Source: Actinomycetota bacterium (GTDB taxonomy: Bacteria; Actinomycetota; Actinomycetes; Nanopelagicales; Nanopelagicaceae). Taken from it: a DNA stretch of 49,359 bases. Position numbers and translations under genes: made by a program. The DNA is taken from NCBI GenBank assembly GCA_003151395.1, contig PLXJ01000033.1, forward strand, positions 37,564 through 86,922, given 5' to 3'. Positions 42,815 to 49,359 of the stretch are shown here, in pieces (the first letter of the stretch is position 1; every line of letters starts with the position of its first letter). The notes beneath the pieces were generated by a model. It made no database searches, was not told the DNA's origin, and worked only from the letters and a program-made list of their open reading frames with translations.

Positions 42815-43878
42815 CCAGGTTTTTTCGGAGTCGATTGGTATGGCCGATGGGTGCGCTCGTGGCCCTGGTGTTACTCAATACAATTTCCAGGCCCAGCTTC
42901 CTCAGCATCTCGGTAAAAAATGGACAGTTATACGGATCGATTATCGACATCCTCCGAGATAGTGCCCCGCTTATGCTCGTTGCGCTGGGTATGACACTTG
43001 TGATTGCAACACGAGGAATCGATCTTTCGGTGGGGGCTGTAATGGCGATCTCCGGAGCGGTTGCCTTGCAATTTATTTCCAAGTCCACATCACCAAACCG
43101 CGTCGGAACTGTTTTGATCGCAATTGGCATCGGGGTCTTCATCACATTGCTACTCGGATTGTGGAACGGATTCTTGGTTGCGGTGGTCGGTATTCAACCA
43201 ATTATTGCAACGCTCGTACTCATGCTCGGTGGCCGAGGAATCGCCTTACTGATAACAGGGGGCTTCATCACAACCATCACCAGCTCCCCGTATGCCCAGA
43301 TGGCGCAAGGACATCTACTAGGCCTTCCACTCGCCTTCTTCTTTTCAGTCGGGGCAATTGCAATCGTCGGTCTGTTAGTCCGCAGAACCGCCCTCGGTGT
43401 TCTTACCGAATCGGTAGGTATCAATCCATCGGCTAGTCGACTTGCAGGTGTCAGATCACGTGGCATCATCTGGAGTATCTACGGAATTAGCGGACTGCTC
43501 GCAGGCTTGGCCGGAATTCTTTATAGCTCAAACATCATGGCCGCTGACTCAAATAATGCCGGTTTTCTTATTGAACTTGATGCAATCTTGGCGGTGGTGC
43601 TCGGTGGAACCTCCCTCCGAGGCGGGAAGTTCACCCTGTCTGGAACCGTTATCGGAGTTTTTATCATCCAAACCCTGACATCTACGATCACCTTTCTCGG
43701 GGTCCCACCAGCTGTTACTCCCGTCTTCAAAGCGCTAGTAGTAATTCTCGTCTGCCTCTCGCAATCGAGCCGAGTTCGACAATATCTGGGACGAATACGA
43801 CACTTACGAGCGGCCAAACCGCCTATCCGCCTATCCGGACTAGAGACTGAGGTTCTCGCAGAACGGAAGTCAGGATGA
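42811..43878 (+). CDS. sugar ABC transporter permease 1 (YtfT-like)
   Basis: 355 residues with eight to ten transmembrane segments. LVALGMTLVIATRGIDLSVGAVMAISGAV (about 57-85) is the hallmark of the RbsC/YtfT permease family, and LDAILAVVLGGTSLRGGKFTLSGTVIG (about 250-276) is the ATPase-coupling loop. A charged C-terminal tail of about 35 residues is unusual for the family. The gene is joined to the ATPase upstream and the second permease downstream by ATGA overlaps. Confidence 0.9.
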   Translation: MTRFFRSRLVWPMGALVALVLLNTISRPSFLSISVKNGQLYGSIIDILRDSAPLMLVALGMTLVIATRGIDLSVGAVMAISGAVALQFISKSTSPNRVGTVLIAIGIGVFITLLLGLWNGFLVAVVGIQPIIATLVLMLGGRGIALLITGGFITTITSSPYAQMAQGHLLGLPLAFFFSVGAIAIVGLLVRRTALGVLTESVGINPSASRLAGVRSRGIIWSIYGISGLLAGLAGILYSSNIMAADSNNAGFLIELDAILAVVLGGTSLRGGKFTLSGTVIGVFIIQTLTSTITFLGVPPAVTPVFKALVVILVCLSQSSRVRQYLGRIRHLRAAKPPIRLSGLETEVLAERKSG

Positions 43879-44894
43879 GAAATACAAACACTATGGATGC
43901 CACATCAACAGGTGCCATCAAAAGTGGAATGCGTCGAAAAATGAAGGCGCGGCTTTCATGGATTCCAGTTTTGGCAGCTCTGGCAATTCTCATTCTCATG
44001 TTGATCGCTGGCCAGGTGCATTTTGGCTCGTTCGTCACCCCGGCCATGCTCTCCTCTTTACTCGTCGACAACGCCTACCTTGTTGTACTCGCTGCTGGCA
44101 TGACATTTGTAATTCTGACCGGCGGAATCGATTTGTCAGTGGGATCGGTAATGGCTTTCACGGGTATGTTGAGTGCCAAATTGCTTTCTGTCGGTGTACC
44201 AGTAGCGTTGGTAATACCGCTGATGCTTATTGCCGGAGCGTTATTCGGCACCATGATCGGTGTGCTGATCCACTTTTTTGATGTGCAACCATTTATCGCA
44301 TCGCTTGCAGGAATGTTCCTCGCGCGCGGTCTTTGCTTCGTTGTTAGTTTGGAAGCAATACAAGTCAAGGATCCGTTCGTACTCGGCCTCGAATCTGCCA
44401 GGCTTGGTTATGGCGATTGGTATATAACTCCGACTGGAATAATTGCATTGATAGTTATAGCCATTGCGGCATGGGTATTGGCATACACACGCTTCGGCCG
44501 TACGGTTTACGCGATCGGAGGTAACGAACAATCAGCTCGTTTGATGGGCCTAGCGGTTGCCCGCTCCAAAATCCTCGTCTATGTTGTAAGCGGGGTCTGC
44601 GCCGGGATCGCAGGACTCATCTTTACTTCTTATACCGCGGCCGGTTACAGCCTCAACGGCATAGGTACTGAGTTGGACACCATAGCGGCAGTCGTTATCG
44701 GCGGCACTCTCTTGACCGGCGGCAGCGGCTACATGGTCGGCTCATTGATCGGGGTATTTGTATATGGCGTCATCAAAACAGCGATCACTTATCTTGGCGC
44801 AGATGCATCATGGGAGCGAATCTCAATTGGTATTCTGCTGCTCGCCTTCGTGGTGGTTCAGCGGTTCATCGTGGCGAGAGCCAACCGGAACTGA
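43875..44894 (+). CDS. sugar ABC transporter permease 2 (YjfF-like)
   Basis: 339 residues. After a basic N-terminus (SGMRRKMKARLSW) come eight to ten transmembrane segments. LAAGMTFVILTGGIDLSVGSVMAFTGML and TELDTIAAVVIGGTLLTGGSGYMVGSLIG are the same landmarks as in permease 1, but the proteins are clearly different paralogues, as YtfT and YjfF are in E. coli. The two would form a heterodimeric channel. Confidence 0.9.
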   Translation: MRNTNTMDATSTGAIKSGMRRKMKARLSWIPVLAALAILILMLIAGQVHFGSFVTPAMLSSLLVDNAYLVVLAAGMTFVILTGGIDLSVGSVMAFTGMLSAKLLSVGVPVALVIPLMLIAGALFGTMIGVLIHFFDVQPFIASLAGMFLARGLCFVVSLEAIQVKDPFVLGLESARLGYGDWYITPTGIIALIVIAIAAWVLAYTRFGRTVYAIGGNEQSARLMGLAVARSKILVYVVSGVCAGIAGLIFTSYTAAGYSLNGIGTELDTIAAVVIGGTLLTGGSGYMVGSLIGVFVYGVIKTAITYLGADASWERISIGILLLAFVVVQRFIVARANRN

Positions 44895-44943
44895 CCCGAA
44901 CCATTAAGGTGAGTTCCAAACTACACCAAGCAAGGAGCGGGAG

Positions 44944-46470
44944 GTGGCCGTGGATGGGGAACCTGTTTTAGAAGTCACGGCGGCTAATCTTCGCTTTGCT
45001 GGAGAATTTGCTCTTGACGCGGTCAACTTTCGTATGTTTGCCGGTGAAGTTCATTCTTTGATGGGTGAGAACGGTGCGGGGAAATCGACGCTCATCAGAG
45101 CGCTGACCGGTGACCTTCACCTTGACTCCGGAAAAATACGGTTCTACGGTCACCCATTGGAATTCCCCAACCCCGCGGCCGCCCAACGGGCCGGCATTAG
45201 CACGGTTTATCAAGAAATTGATGTGCTCCCTAACCTCACGGTGGCAGAGAACATAATGCTTGGCCGGGAACCGCGGCGATGGGGATTCATTGATTGGAAG
45301 CAGATGCGGGTGGCGGCCACTGAAGCCTTATCCGCCCTAGGAGTTGATATCGACCCTGCCTCCCGGTTGTCGAGTCATCGACTTGCAACCCATCAGATGG
45401 TTGCAATTGCGCGAGCAATATCGGCAGATGTAAAGGTGCTTGTGCTAGACGAGCCCACCTCAAGTTTGGACCAAGACGAGGTAGCCGAACTCTTTAGGGT
45501 GATTCGAGAGCTTAAGGCACGGGGCGTAGCAATTTTATTCGTCTCACATTTCCTCGAACAGGTATACGAGATATGTGATCGCATAACAGTCCTTCGCAAC
45601 GGCAAGCTCGTCGGGGAATACCTAACTCCGCAGCTTCTGCGCATCGATCTAGTTCAAAAAATGCTTGGTAGCGATGCAAATCGCTTCGATATTCTAAATG
45701 CGAAACAGTCTCCCCCAATAGAGCGCGATGGCAGGACGGTAATTGTGCGGGCCCGTGGCATCGCCAGGCGCGGACGGCTGCCGGCCACCAATGTAGAAGT
45801 GTTTGAAGGAGAGCTGTTGGGCTTCGCAGGACTCCTGGGGTCGGGTCGAACTGAACTCGCTCGCCTCCTCGTTGGCGTGGAGTCAATCGATGCCGGTGAA
45901 TTAACGATTGATGGGGTGCGTAGGAGGCTTCGAAAGCCGCGTCAAGCACTTCATATTGGTCTCGCATACTCGTCAGAAAACAGAAGGTCTGAAGGCATCA
46001 TCCCTGAATTGACCCTCCGCGAAAATATTAATCTTGCCCTTCAGGCTGAACGTGGTTGGCTTCGTCGCATTTCACACCACCGACAAACGGAACTCACGGC
46101 TAGCTGGATCGAAGCGCTAGATATCCGACCAACAAACCCTGAAGGTCTCGCACGGCATCTCTCTGGTGGAAACCAACAGAAATTAATTCTTGCACGATTG
46201 ATGGCACTGGCGCCAAGACTAATCGCTCTTGACGAGCCAACCAGAGGAATCGACATAGGCGCAAAGATCGAAATCCAACATCTCATTACTGATTTGGTTG
46301 ATGCAGGTTTGACGGTCATCTTTATTTCGGCCGAGCTCGAAGAGGTACTTCGAGTAGCGCATCGCATCGTTGTACTTCGCGATCGTCAAATTGTGGCAAC
46401 GGTCAACCCCAACGTCGCCACAATAGAAATGTTGCTCTCTCTCGTGGCGAAAGCGGAGGATGACGAATGA
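44944..46470 (+). CDS. sugar ABC transporter ATPase 2 (tandem NBD, intact Walker A)
   Basis: 508 residues, paralogous to the ATPase at 41294 over the full length. NBD1 has intact GENGAGKSTLIRAL (K47, S48) and VLVLDEPTSSLD; NBD2 has GLLGSGRTE, HLSGGNQQK and ALDEPTRGID. The start GTG 44944 follows AAGGAG by 6 nt. A second ATPase after two permeases is unexpected for a YtfQRT-YjfF operon and suggests an ATPase heterodimer or a second, partly lost transporter. It is followed by a LacI gene. Confidence 0.9.
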   Translation: MAVDGEPVLEVTAANLRFAGEFALDAVNFRMFAGEVHSLMGENGAGKSTLIRALTGDLHLDSGKIRFYGHPLEFPNPAAAQRAGISTVYQEIDVLPNLTVAENIMLGREPRRWGFIDWKQMRVAATEALSALGVDIDPASRLSSHRLATHQMVAIARAISADVKVLVLDEPTSSLDQDEVAELFRVIRELKARGVAILFVSHFLEQVYEICDRITVLRNGKLVGEYLTPQLLRIDLVQKMLGSDANRFDILNAKQSPPIERDGRTVIVRARGIARRGRLPATNVEVFEGELLGFAGLLGSGRTELARLLVGVESIDAGELTIDGVRRRLRKPRQALHIGLAYSSENRRSEGIIPELTLRENINLALQAERGWLRRISHHRQTELTASWIEALDIRPTNPEGLARHLSGGNQQKLILARLMALAPRLIALDEPTRGIDIGAKIEIQHLITDLVDAGLTVIFISAELEEVLRVAHRIVVLRDRQIVATVNPNVATIEMLLSLVAKAEDDE

Positions 46471-46483
46471 GACCGAGGTACTC

Positions 46484-47506
46484 ATGACTCCTTCGAAGAA
46501 ACCGGTGCGACCAGCGAACATATTCGATGTCGCCCGACTCGCTGGTGTTTCACATCAGACAGTTTCCCGAGTCTTAAATGATTCACCGCAAGTACGGCCA
46601 GCAACAAGACAACGAGTAGAACAAGCAATTACGCAGCTTCGATACAGTCCCTCACCAGCCGCGCGCGCGTTGGTTACCCGACGAACCCGAATGATTGGAC
46701 TCATCACTCCAGGTTCCGCAGATTTTGGGCCGAACTCAATCGCGCTCCACTTCAGCGACGCGGCACGGGACGCACGCTATGGAGTTCTTAGCGTATCTTC
46801 CGTTGATGCTGGAGCCGCTTCGATTCGTCCGTCAATCGAATCCCTGCTTAGTCAACGCGTAGAAGCAATAGTTCTTATCGTTGCGGACATAAATGTCCTA
46901 AACGCAGCCCGCAGCCATGATGTCGGCGTGCCTATCATCGCCGTTGCTGCTGGCGCACGTCTTCGACCCATGACAATATCGATCGACCAATATCGTGGTG
47001 CCCGGACTGCGACCCGACACCTCGTTGAGCTCGGGCATCGTCAAATCGCCCACCTTGCAGGCCCGCCATCCGCCCCAGATGCCATCGAACGATGCAGAGG
47101 GTGGCGCGATGAACTCGCCTCCGCCGACCTCGTTGCACAAGAACCGGTATACGGTGATTGGTCCGCTGCAAGTGGTTACCAATTTGGTCAATCGCTCCGC
47201 GCCGACGCAATGCCTTCAGCCATATTTGCCGGAAACGACCAAATGGCGCTGGGGATAATTGCTGCGCTCAAAGCACGCGGCCTGCGAGTACCACAGGACG
47301 TCAGCGTGATTGGATTTGATGACATTCCCGAGGCCGCATTTTATGATCCGCCTCTGACGACGCTCAATCAGGACTTTGCCACTCTCGGGGAACTGACTAT
47401 GCAACAAGTACTTATTGCAATTGAGGAACCGACTAGCACGACAGGGGCTACTCCGATCCCTACACGGTTAGTCGTTCGTGGTTCGACGGCTCCCCCACGT
47501 AAATAA
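46484..47506 (+). CDS. second LacI-family regulator
   Basis: 340 residues from ATG 46484, with GAGG 6 nt upstream; an ATG at 46460 inside the ATPase gene is possible but has its GGAGG directly adjacent. The HTH is NIFDVARLAGVSHQTVSRVLNDSPQVRPATR and the effector domain ends SVIGFDDIPEAAFYDPPLTTL. The recognition-helix region equals that of the first regulator, so the two may share operators. It is the last gene of the transporter operon, convergent with the GH51 gene. Confidence 0.88.
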   Translation: MTPSKKPVRPANIFDVARLAGVSHQTVSRVLNDSPQVRPATRQRVEQAITQLRYSPSPAARALVTRRTRMIGLITPGSADFGPNSIALHFSDAARDARYGVLSVSSVDAGAASIRPSIESLLSQRVEAIVLIVADINVLNAARSHDVGVPIIAVAAGARLRPMTISIDQYRGARTATRHLVELGHRQIAHLAGPPSAPDAIERCRGWRDELASADLVAQEPVYGDWSAASGYQFGQSLRADAMPSAIFAGNDQMALGIIAALKARGLRVPQDVSVIGFDDIPEAAFYDPPLTTLNQDFATLGELTMQQVLIAIEEPTSTTGATPIPTRLVVRGSTAPPRK

Positions 47507-47521
47507 ATTGCTCGAAGTCAT

Positions 47522-49027
47522 TTAGTGCAGTGAAACTCGGACCATCTGCCATGAAGCAGGCGGCAAAGTTACTTGAATCTTTCCATCCTTGGCTATGGAA
47601 GTAATTTCTTTATTGGGTTGTACGGCTTCACCAACTTCTAGATTGTTAGTGCGTTTGAGATTGGTATCAGAAATTGTTACTTGTTCGACAACGGTGATAT
47701 CTCTGAAACCGGTCATATCAATCTCAGTTGTATAAGAATCGGCGAGTGATCGATTGACCATAAATAGTGCTGCAGAATTCGAAGATTCATCATAAGTGCA
47801 GATTGCATCTAGCGCGGAGACAGTGCCGTATTTCTCTGTAGTGATCTTTGGTGAATCAATTCTGGTAATGAGCGTCTTTCCCTTGCCGTAACGAGCGGTA
47901 TATGCAAATGGAAAAAAGGTCGTCTGACGCCACGCGGGATGGCCTTTTTCCGCTCGAATTGGAGCGATTACGTTAACTAATTGAGCAAGGCATGCCATCT
48001 TCACACGATCGCTACGACGCAAAATACTAATCAGTAAATTGCCAACCACAACCGCATCAGCCACGTTGTACTCATCTTCAATAATGCGTGGAGCTAATTC
48101 CCAAGTTTTTGCACGCTCCAAACCCTGGTAGGCAGATAGTTGCCAGACATTCCATTCATCTAACGACAACGTGATCGTCTTATCTCTTCGCTGTTTTGCC
48201 TTCACTGCATCTGCAATATTGCAAACCTCATCAATGAAAAGATCGAGATCTGTAGCGCAGAGTAAAAATTCCTGAGTATTGCCGTGATCCTCGAAGTATA
48301 CGTGAAGCGAAATATGGTCAACTAAATCATACGAGTCTTCCAAAACAGTCTCTTCCCATTGTCCAAAAGTTGGCATTGCCCTACCTGAACTGCCACAGAC
48401 TACAAGTTCAAGGTTCTCATCCATCTGACGCATGCCGCGCGCGACATCACTTGCCAACGTTGCATAATCTTTTGCAGATTTATGCCCAAGCTGCCAAGGA
48501 CCATCCATCTCGTTACCAAGACACCAAACTTTGATGCCATAGGGTTTCCGCACGCCGTTTTCAACTCGATAATTCGCCCACTTAGAATCGGCATCAACGT
48601 TGGTGTATTCCAGCAATTCAAGGGCTTCGCTCAATCCCTTAGATCCCAGGTTGATCGCCATCATTGGCTCAACGCCAGCCTTCTCGCACCAAACCATAAA
48701 TTGATCAAGACCAAATTGATTGCTCTCAAGGGAATGCCAGGCAAGATCTAAACGTTTTGGGCGACCGGATTGTGGCCCCACGCCATCTTTCCAGTCATAG
48801 CCAGAGAGAAAGTTGCCACCTGGATAACGAACAATCGTTACTCCTAGTTCTTTCACAAGCTCGATAACATCCGAACGGAAACCATCTTCATCTGCAAATT
48901 TAGAATCCGGTTCGTAGATTCCTTCATAAATGCAACGACCCATGTGCTCTGCAAACGATCCATAGACTCGCGGATCGATTTCAGAAATTTCGAAATTTCG
49001 ACCGATGCTGATTTTGGATGGGAGCAT
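47522..49027 (-). CDS. abfA: intracellular alpha-L-arabinofuranosidase, GH51
   Basis: 501 residues, no signal peptide. EHMGRCIYEGIYEP and VRYPGGNFLSGYDWKDGVGP are GH51 landmarks. The acid/base glutamate is in CLGNEMDG (E173) and the nucleophile in SLDEWNVW (E291). It removes terminal L-arabinofuranose from imported oligosaccharides, feeding AraA. GAAAGGT lies 7 nt before the ATG. It is on the opposite strand to the transporter operon, so it has its own promoter. TTGCAA and AATAAT 18 nt apart (about 49081-49110) are a weak candidate. Confidence 0.94.
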   Translation of the reverse strand: MLPSKISIGRNFEISEIDPRVYGSFAEHMGRCIYEGIYEPDSKFADEDGFRSDVIELVKELGVTIVRYPGGNFLSGYDWKDGVGPQSGRPKRLDLAWHSLESNQFGLDQFMVWCEKAGVEPMMAINLGSKGLSEALELLEYTNVDADSKWANYRVENGVRKPYGIKVWCLGNEMDGPWQLGHKSAKDYATLASDVARGMRQMDENLELVVCGSSGRAMPTFGQWEETVLEDSYDLVDHISLHVYFEDHGNTQEFLLCATDLDLFIDEVCNIADAVKAKQRRDKTITLSLDEWNVWQLSAYQGLERAKTWELAPRIIEDEYNVADAVVVGNLLISILRRSDRVKMACLAQLVNVIAPIRAEKGHPAWRQTTFFPFAYTARYGKGKTLITRIDSPKITTEKYGTVSALDAICTYDESSNSAALFMVNRSLADSYTTEIDMTGFRDITVVEQVTISDTNLKRTNNLEVGEAVQPNKEITSIAKDGKIQVTLPPASWQMVRVSLH

Positions 49028-49124
49028 ATATTTACCTTTCGAAGTGGATTACAAAATGACAAAAATTAGGTTATTCAATCGCTCCAGCATTATTTCCACC
49101 CCGCCAATAAGGTTGCAAAGACAG

Positions 49125-49137
49125 ATAAGAATCTTAT
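49125..49137. promoter_or_regulatory. AT-rich palindrome upstream of the GH51 gene
   Basis: ATAAGA-A-TCTTAT is a perfect odd palindrome about 100 nt before the GH51 start. It could be a regulator site, or a weak end structure for the small ORF at 49140-49220. It does not match the araB operator. Confidence 0.3.
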
Positions 49138-49139
49138 TT

Positions 49140-49220
49140 CTAGCATGATCTTGGTGTACCGACCGCACGTCCTTTGGTCCCTGCAGCATTATCTAATTCT
49201 TTTGCCGCCGTTCTGGACAT
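49140..49220 (-). CDS. candidate 26-residue small protein
   Basis: A short frame from ATG 49218-49220 to TAG, with AAAGGAG 4 nt before the ATG (49225-49231) and TAGGAT (49249-49254) as a possible -10 box. The peptide is small, polar and basic (MSRTAAKELDNAAG at the N-terminus, GTPRSC at the C-terminus), without a membrane segment. It stands alone between the initiator tRNA terminator and the GH51 gene. Function unknown; support comes from its translation signals only. Confidence 0.4.
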   Translation of the reverse strand: MSRTAAKELDNAAGTKGRAVGTPRSC

Positions 49221-49292
49221 TCTGCTCCTTTAATTTTTACTGTTTCAAATCCTACTTGAGAGCTGATAAGGCAAGATAAAGGCAAAAACAAA

Positions 49293-49316
49293 GGCTCCCC
49301 GCGCGAGCGAAGAGCC
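49293..49316 (-). terminator. intrinsic terminator of the initiator tRNA
   Basis: On the minus strand GGCTC...CGC/GCG...GAGCC forms a GC-rich stem followed by TTTGTTTTT. It lies 16 nt past the tRNA 3' end. Confidence 0.75.
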
Positions 49317-49332
49317 ATAGTCTTTTTGATAG

Positions 49333-49359
49333 TAGCGGGGACAGGATTTGAACCTATGA
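49333..49359 (-). tRNA. tRNA 3' part, probably initiator tRNA-fMet (partial)
   Basis: Only the T-arm and the 3' acceptor strand are inside the window: ATAGG-TTCAAAT-CCTGT and CCCCGCT followed by A73. The TTCAAATCCTGTCCCCGCTA ending is that of actinobacterial initiator tRNAs, where position 72 does not pair with C1. The anticodon is outside the window, so the isotype is inferred. Confidence 0.7.

Noticed and set aside
46460-46483. Earlier start of the second LacI gene
   Set aside because: GGAGG directly abuts that ATG with no spacing, while the ATG at 46484 has GAGG at 6 nt and sits nearer the HTH as in the family.

Overview
The window reads as chromosome of a free-living actinobacterium with about half GC. 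Lineage-specific signs are a fused 2-oxoglutarate dehydrogenase/E2 enzyme (Kgd type), a SigR/RsrA thiol-stress sigma and anti-sigma pair next to SRAP-aroA-rsgA-hisN, nickel superoxide dismutase with its maturation protease, a split lycopene cyclase (CrtYc/CrtYd), and many leaderless starts. A small freshwater or marine planktonic actinobacterium would fit; that placement is inference. No phage, transposase or CRISPR array was seen.

Layout. 1-3.9 kb: start of a 2-oxoacid:ferredoxin oxidoreductase operon, a secreted protein, a rearranged stretch with an odd tRNA and pieces of a duplicated phosphoribosyltransferase 3' end, a PPOX-fold protein, the phosphoribosyltransferase and a ROK kinase. 3.9-8.2 kb: class III aminotransferase, O-succinylhomoserine sulfhydrylase, a membrane protein and a PatB-type lyase. 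8.2-12.2 kb: alditol-oxidase/DUF1295 operon, split lycopene cyclase and tRNA hydroxylase TrhO. 12.2-20.3 kb: secreted proteins, FUSC and COG4280 membrane proteins, cysK-cysE, argG and a degenerate GGDEF protein. 20.4-30.7 kb: kgd, sodX/sodN, FlK-like thioesterase, sigR-rsrA, SRAP, aroA-rsgA-hisN and an isolated P-type-ATPase-like nucleotide-binding domain. 30.7-33.9 kb: oxidative pentose phosphate operon pgl-gnd-zwf.

34.0-49.0 kb is one L-arabinose island: a LacI-type regulator, araB-araD-araA, an aldose epimerase, a YtfQ-type sugar-binding protein, two different tandem ABC ATPases flanking two different permeases, a second LacI regulator, and a convergent intracellular GH51 arabinofuranosidase. 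The enzyme would release L-arabinose from short oligosaccharides, AraA/B/D would convert it to xylulose 5-phosphate, and the neighbouring pentose phosphate genes act on connected intermediates. A LacI-type palindrome overlaps the araB promoter. The window ends in the 3' part of a probable initiator tRNA.

Main points for a second look: a possible ~57-nt RNA complementary to the anticodon arm of a nearby abnormal tRNA; the duplicated phosphoribosyltransferase fragments around it; the arabinose transporter with two ATPases, one of which has lost the Walker A serine; a recurring TAnnnT-N6/7-start codon arrangement; a free-standing P-type ATPase N-domain-like protein; and a 26-residue ORF with a strong ribosome binding site.
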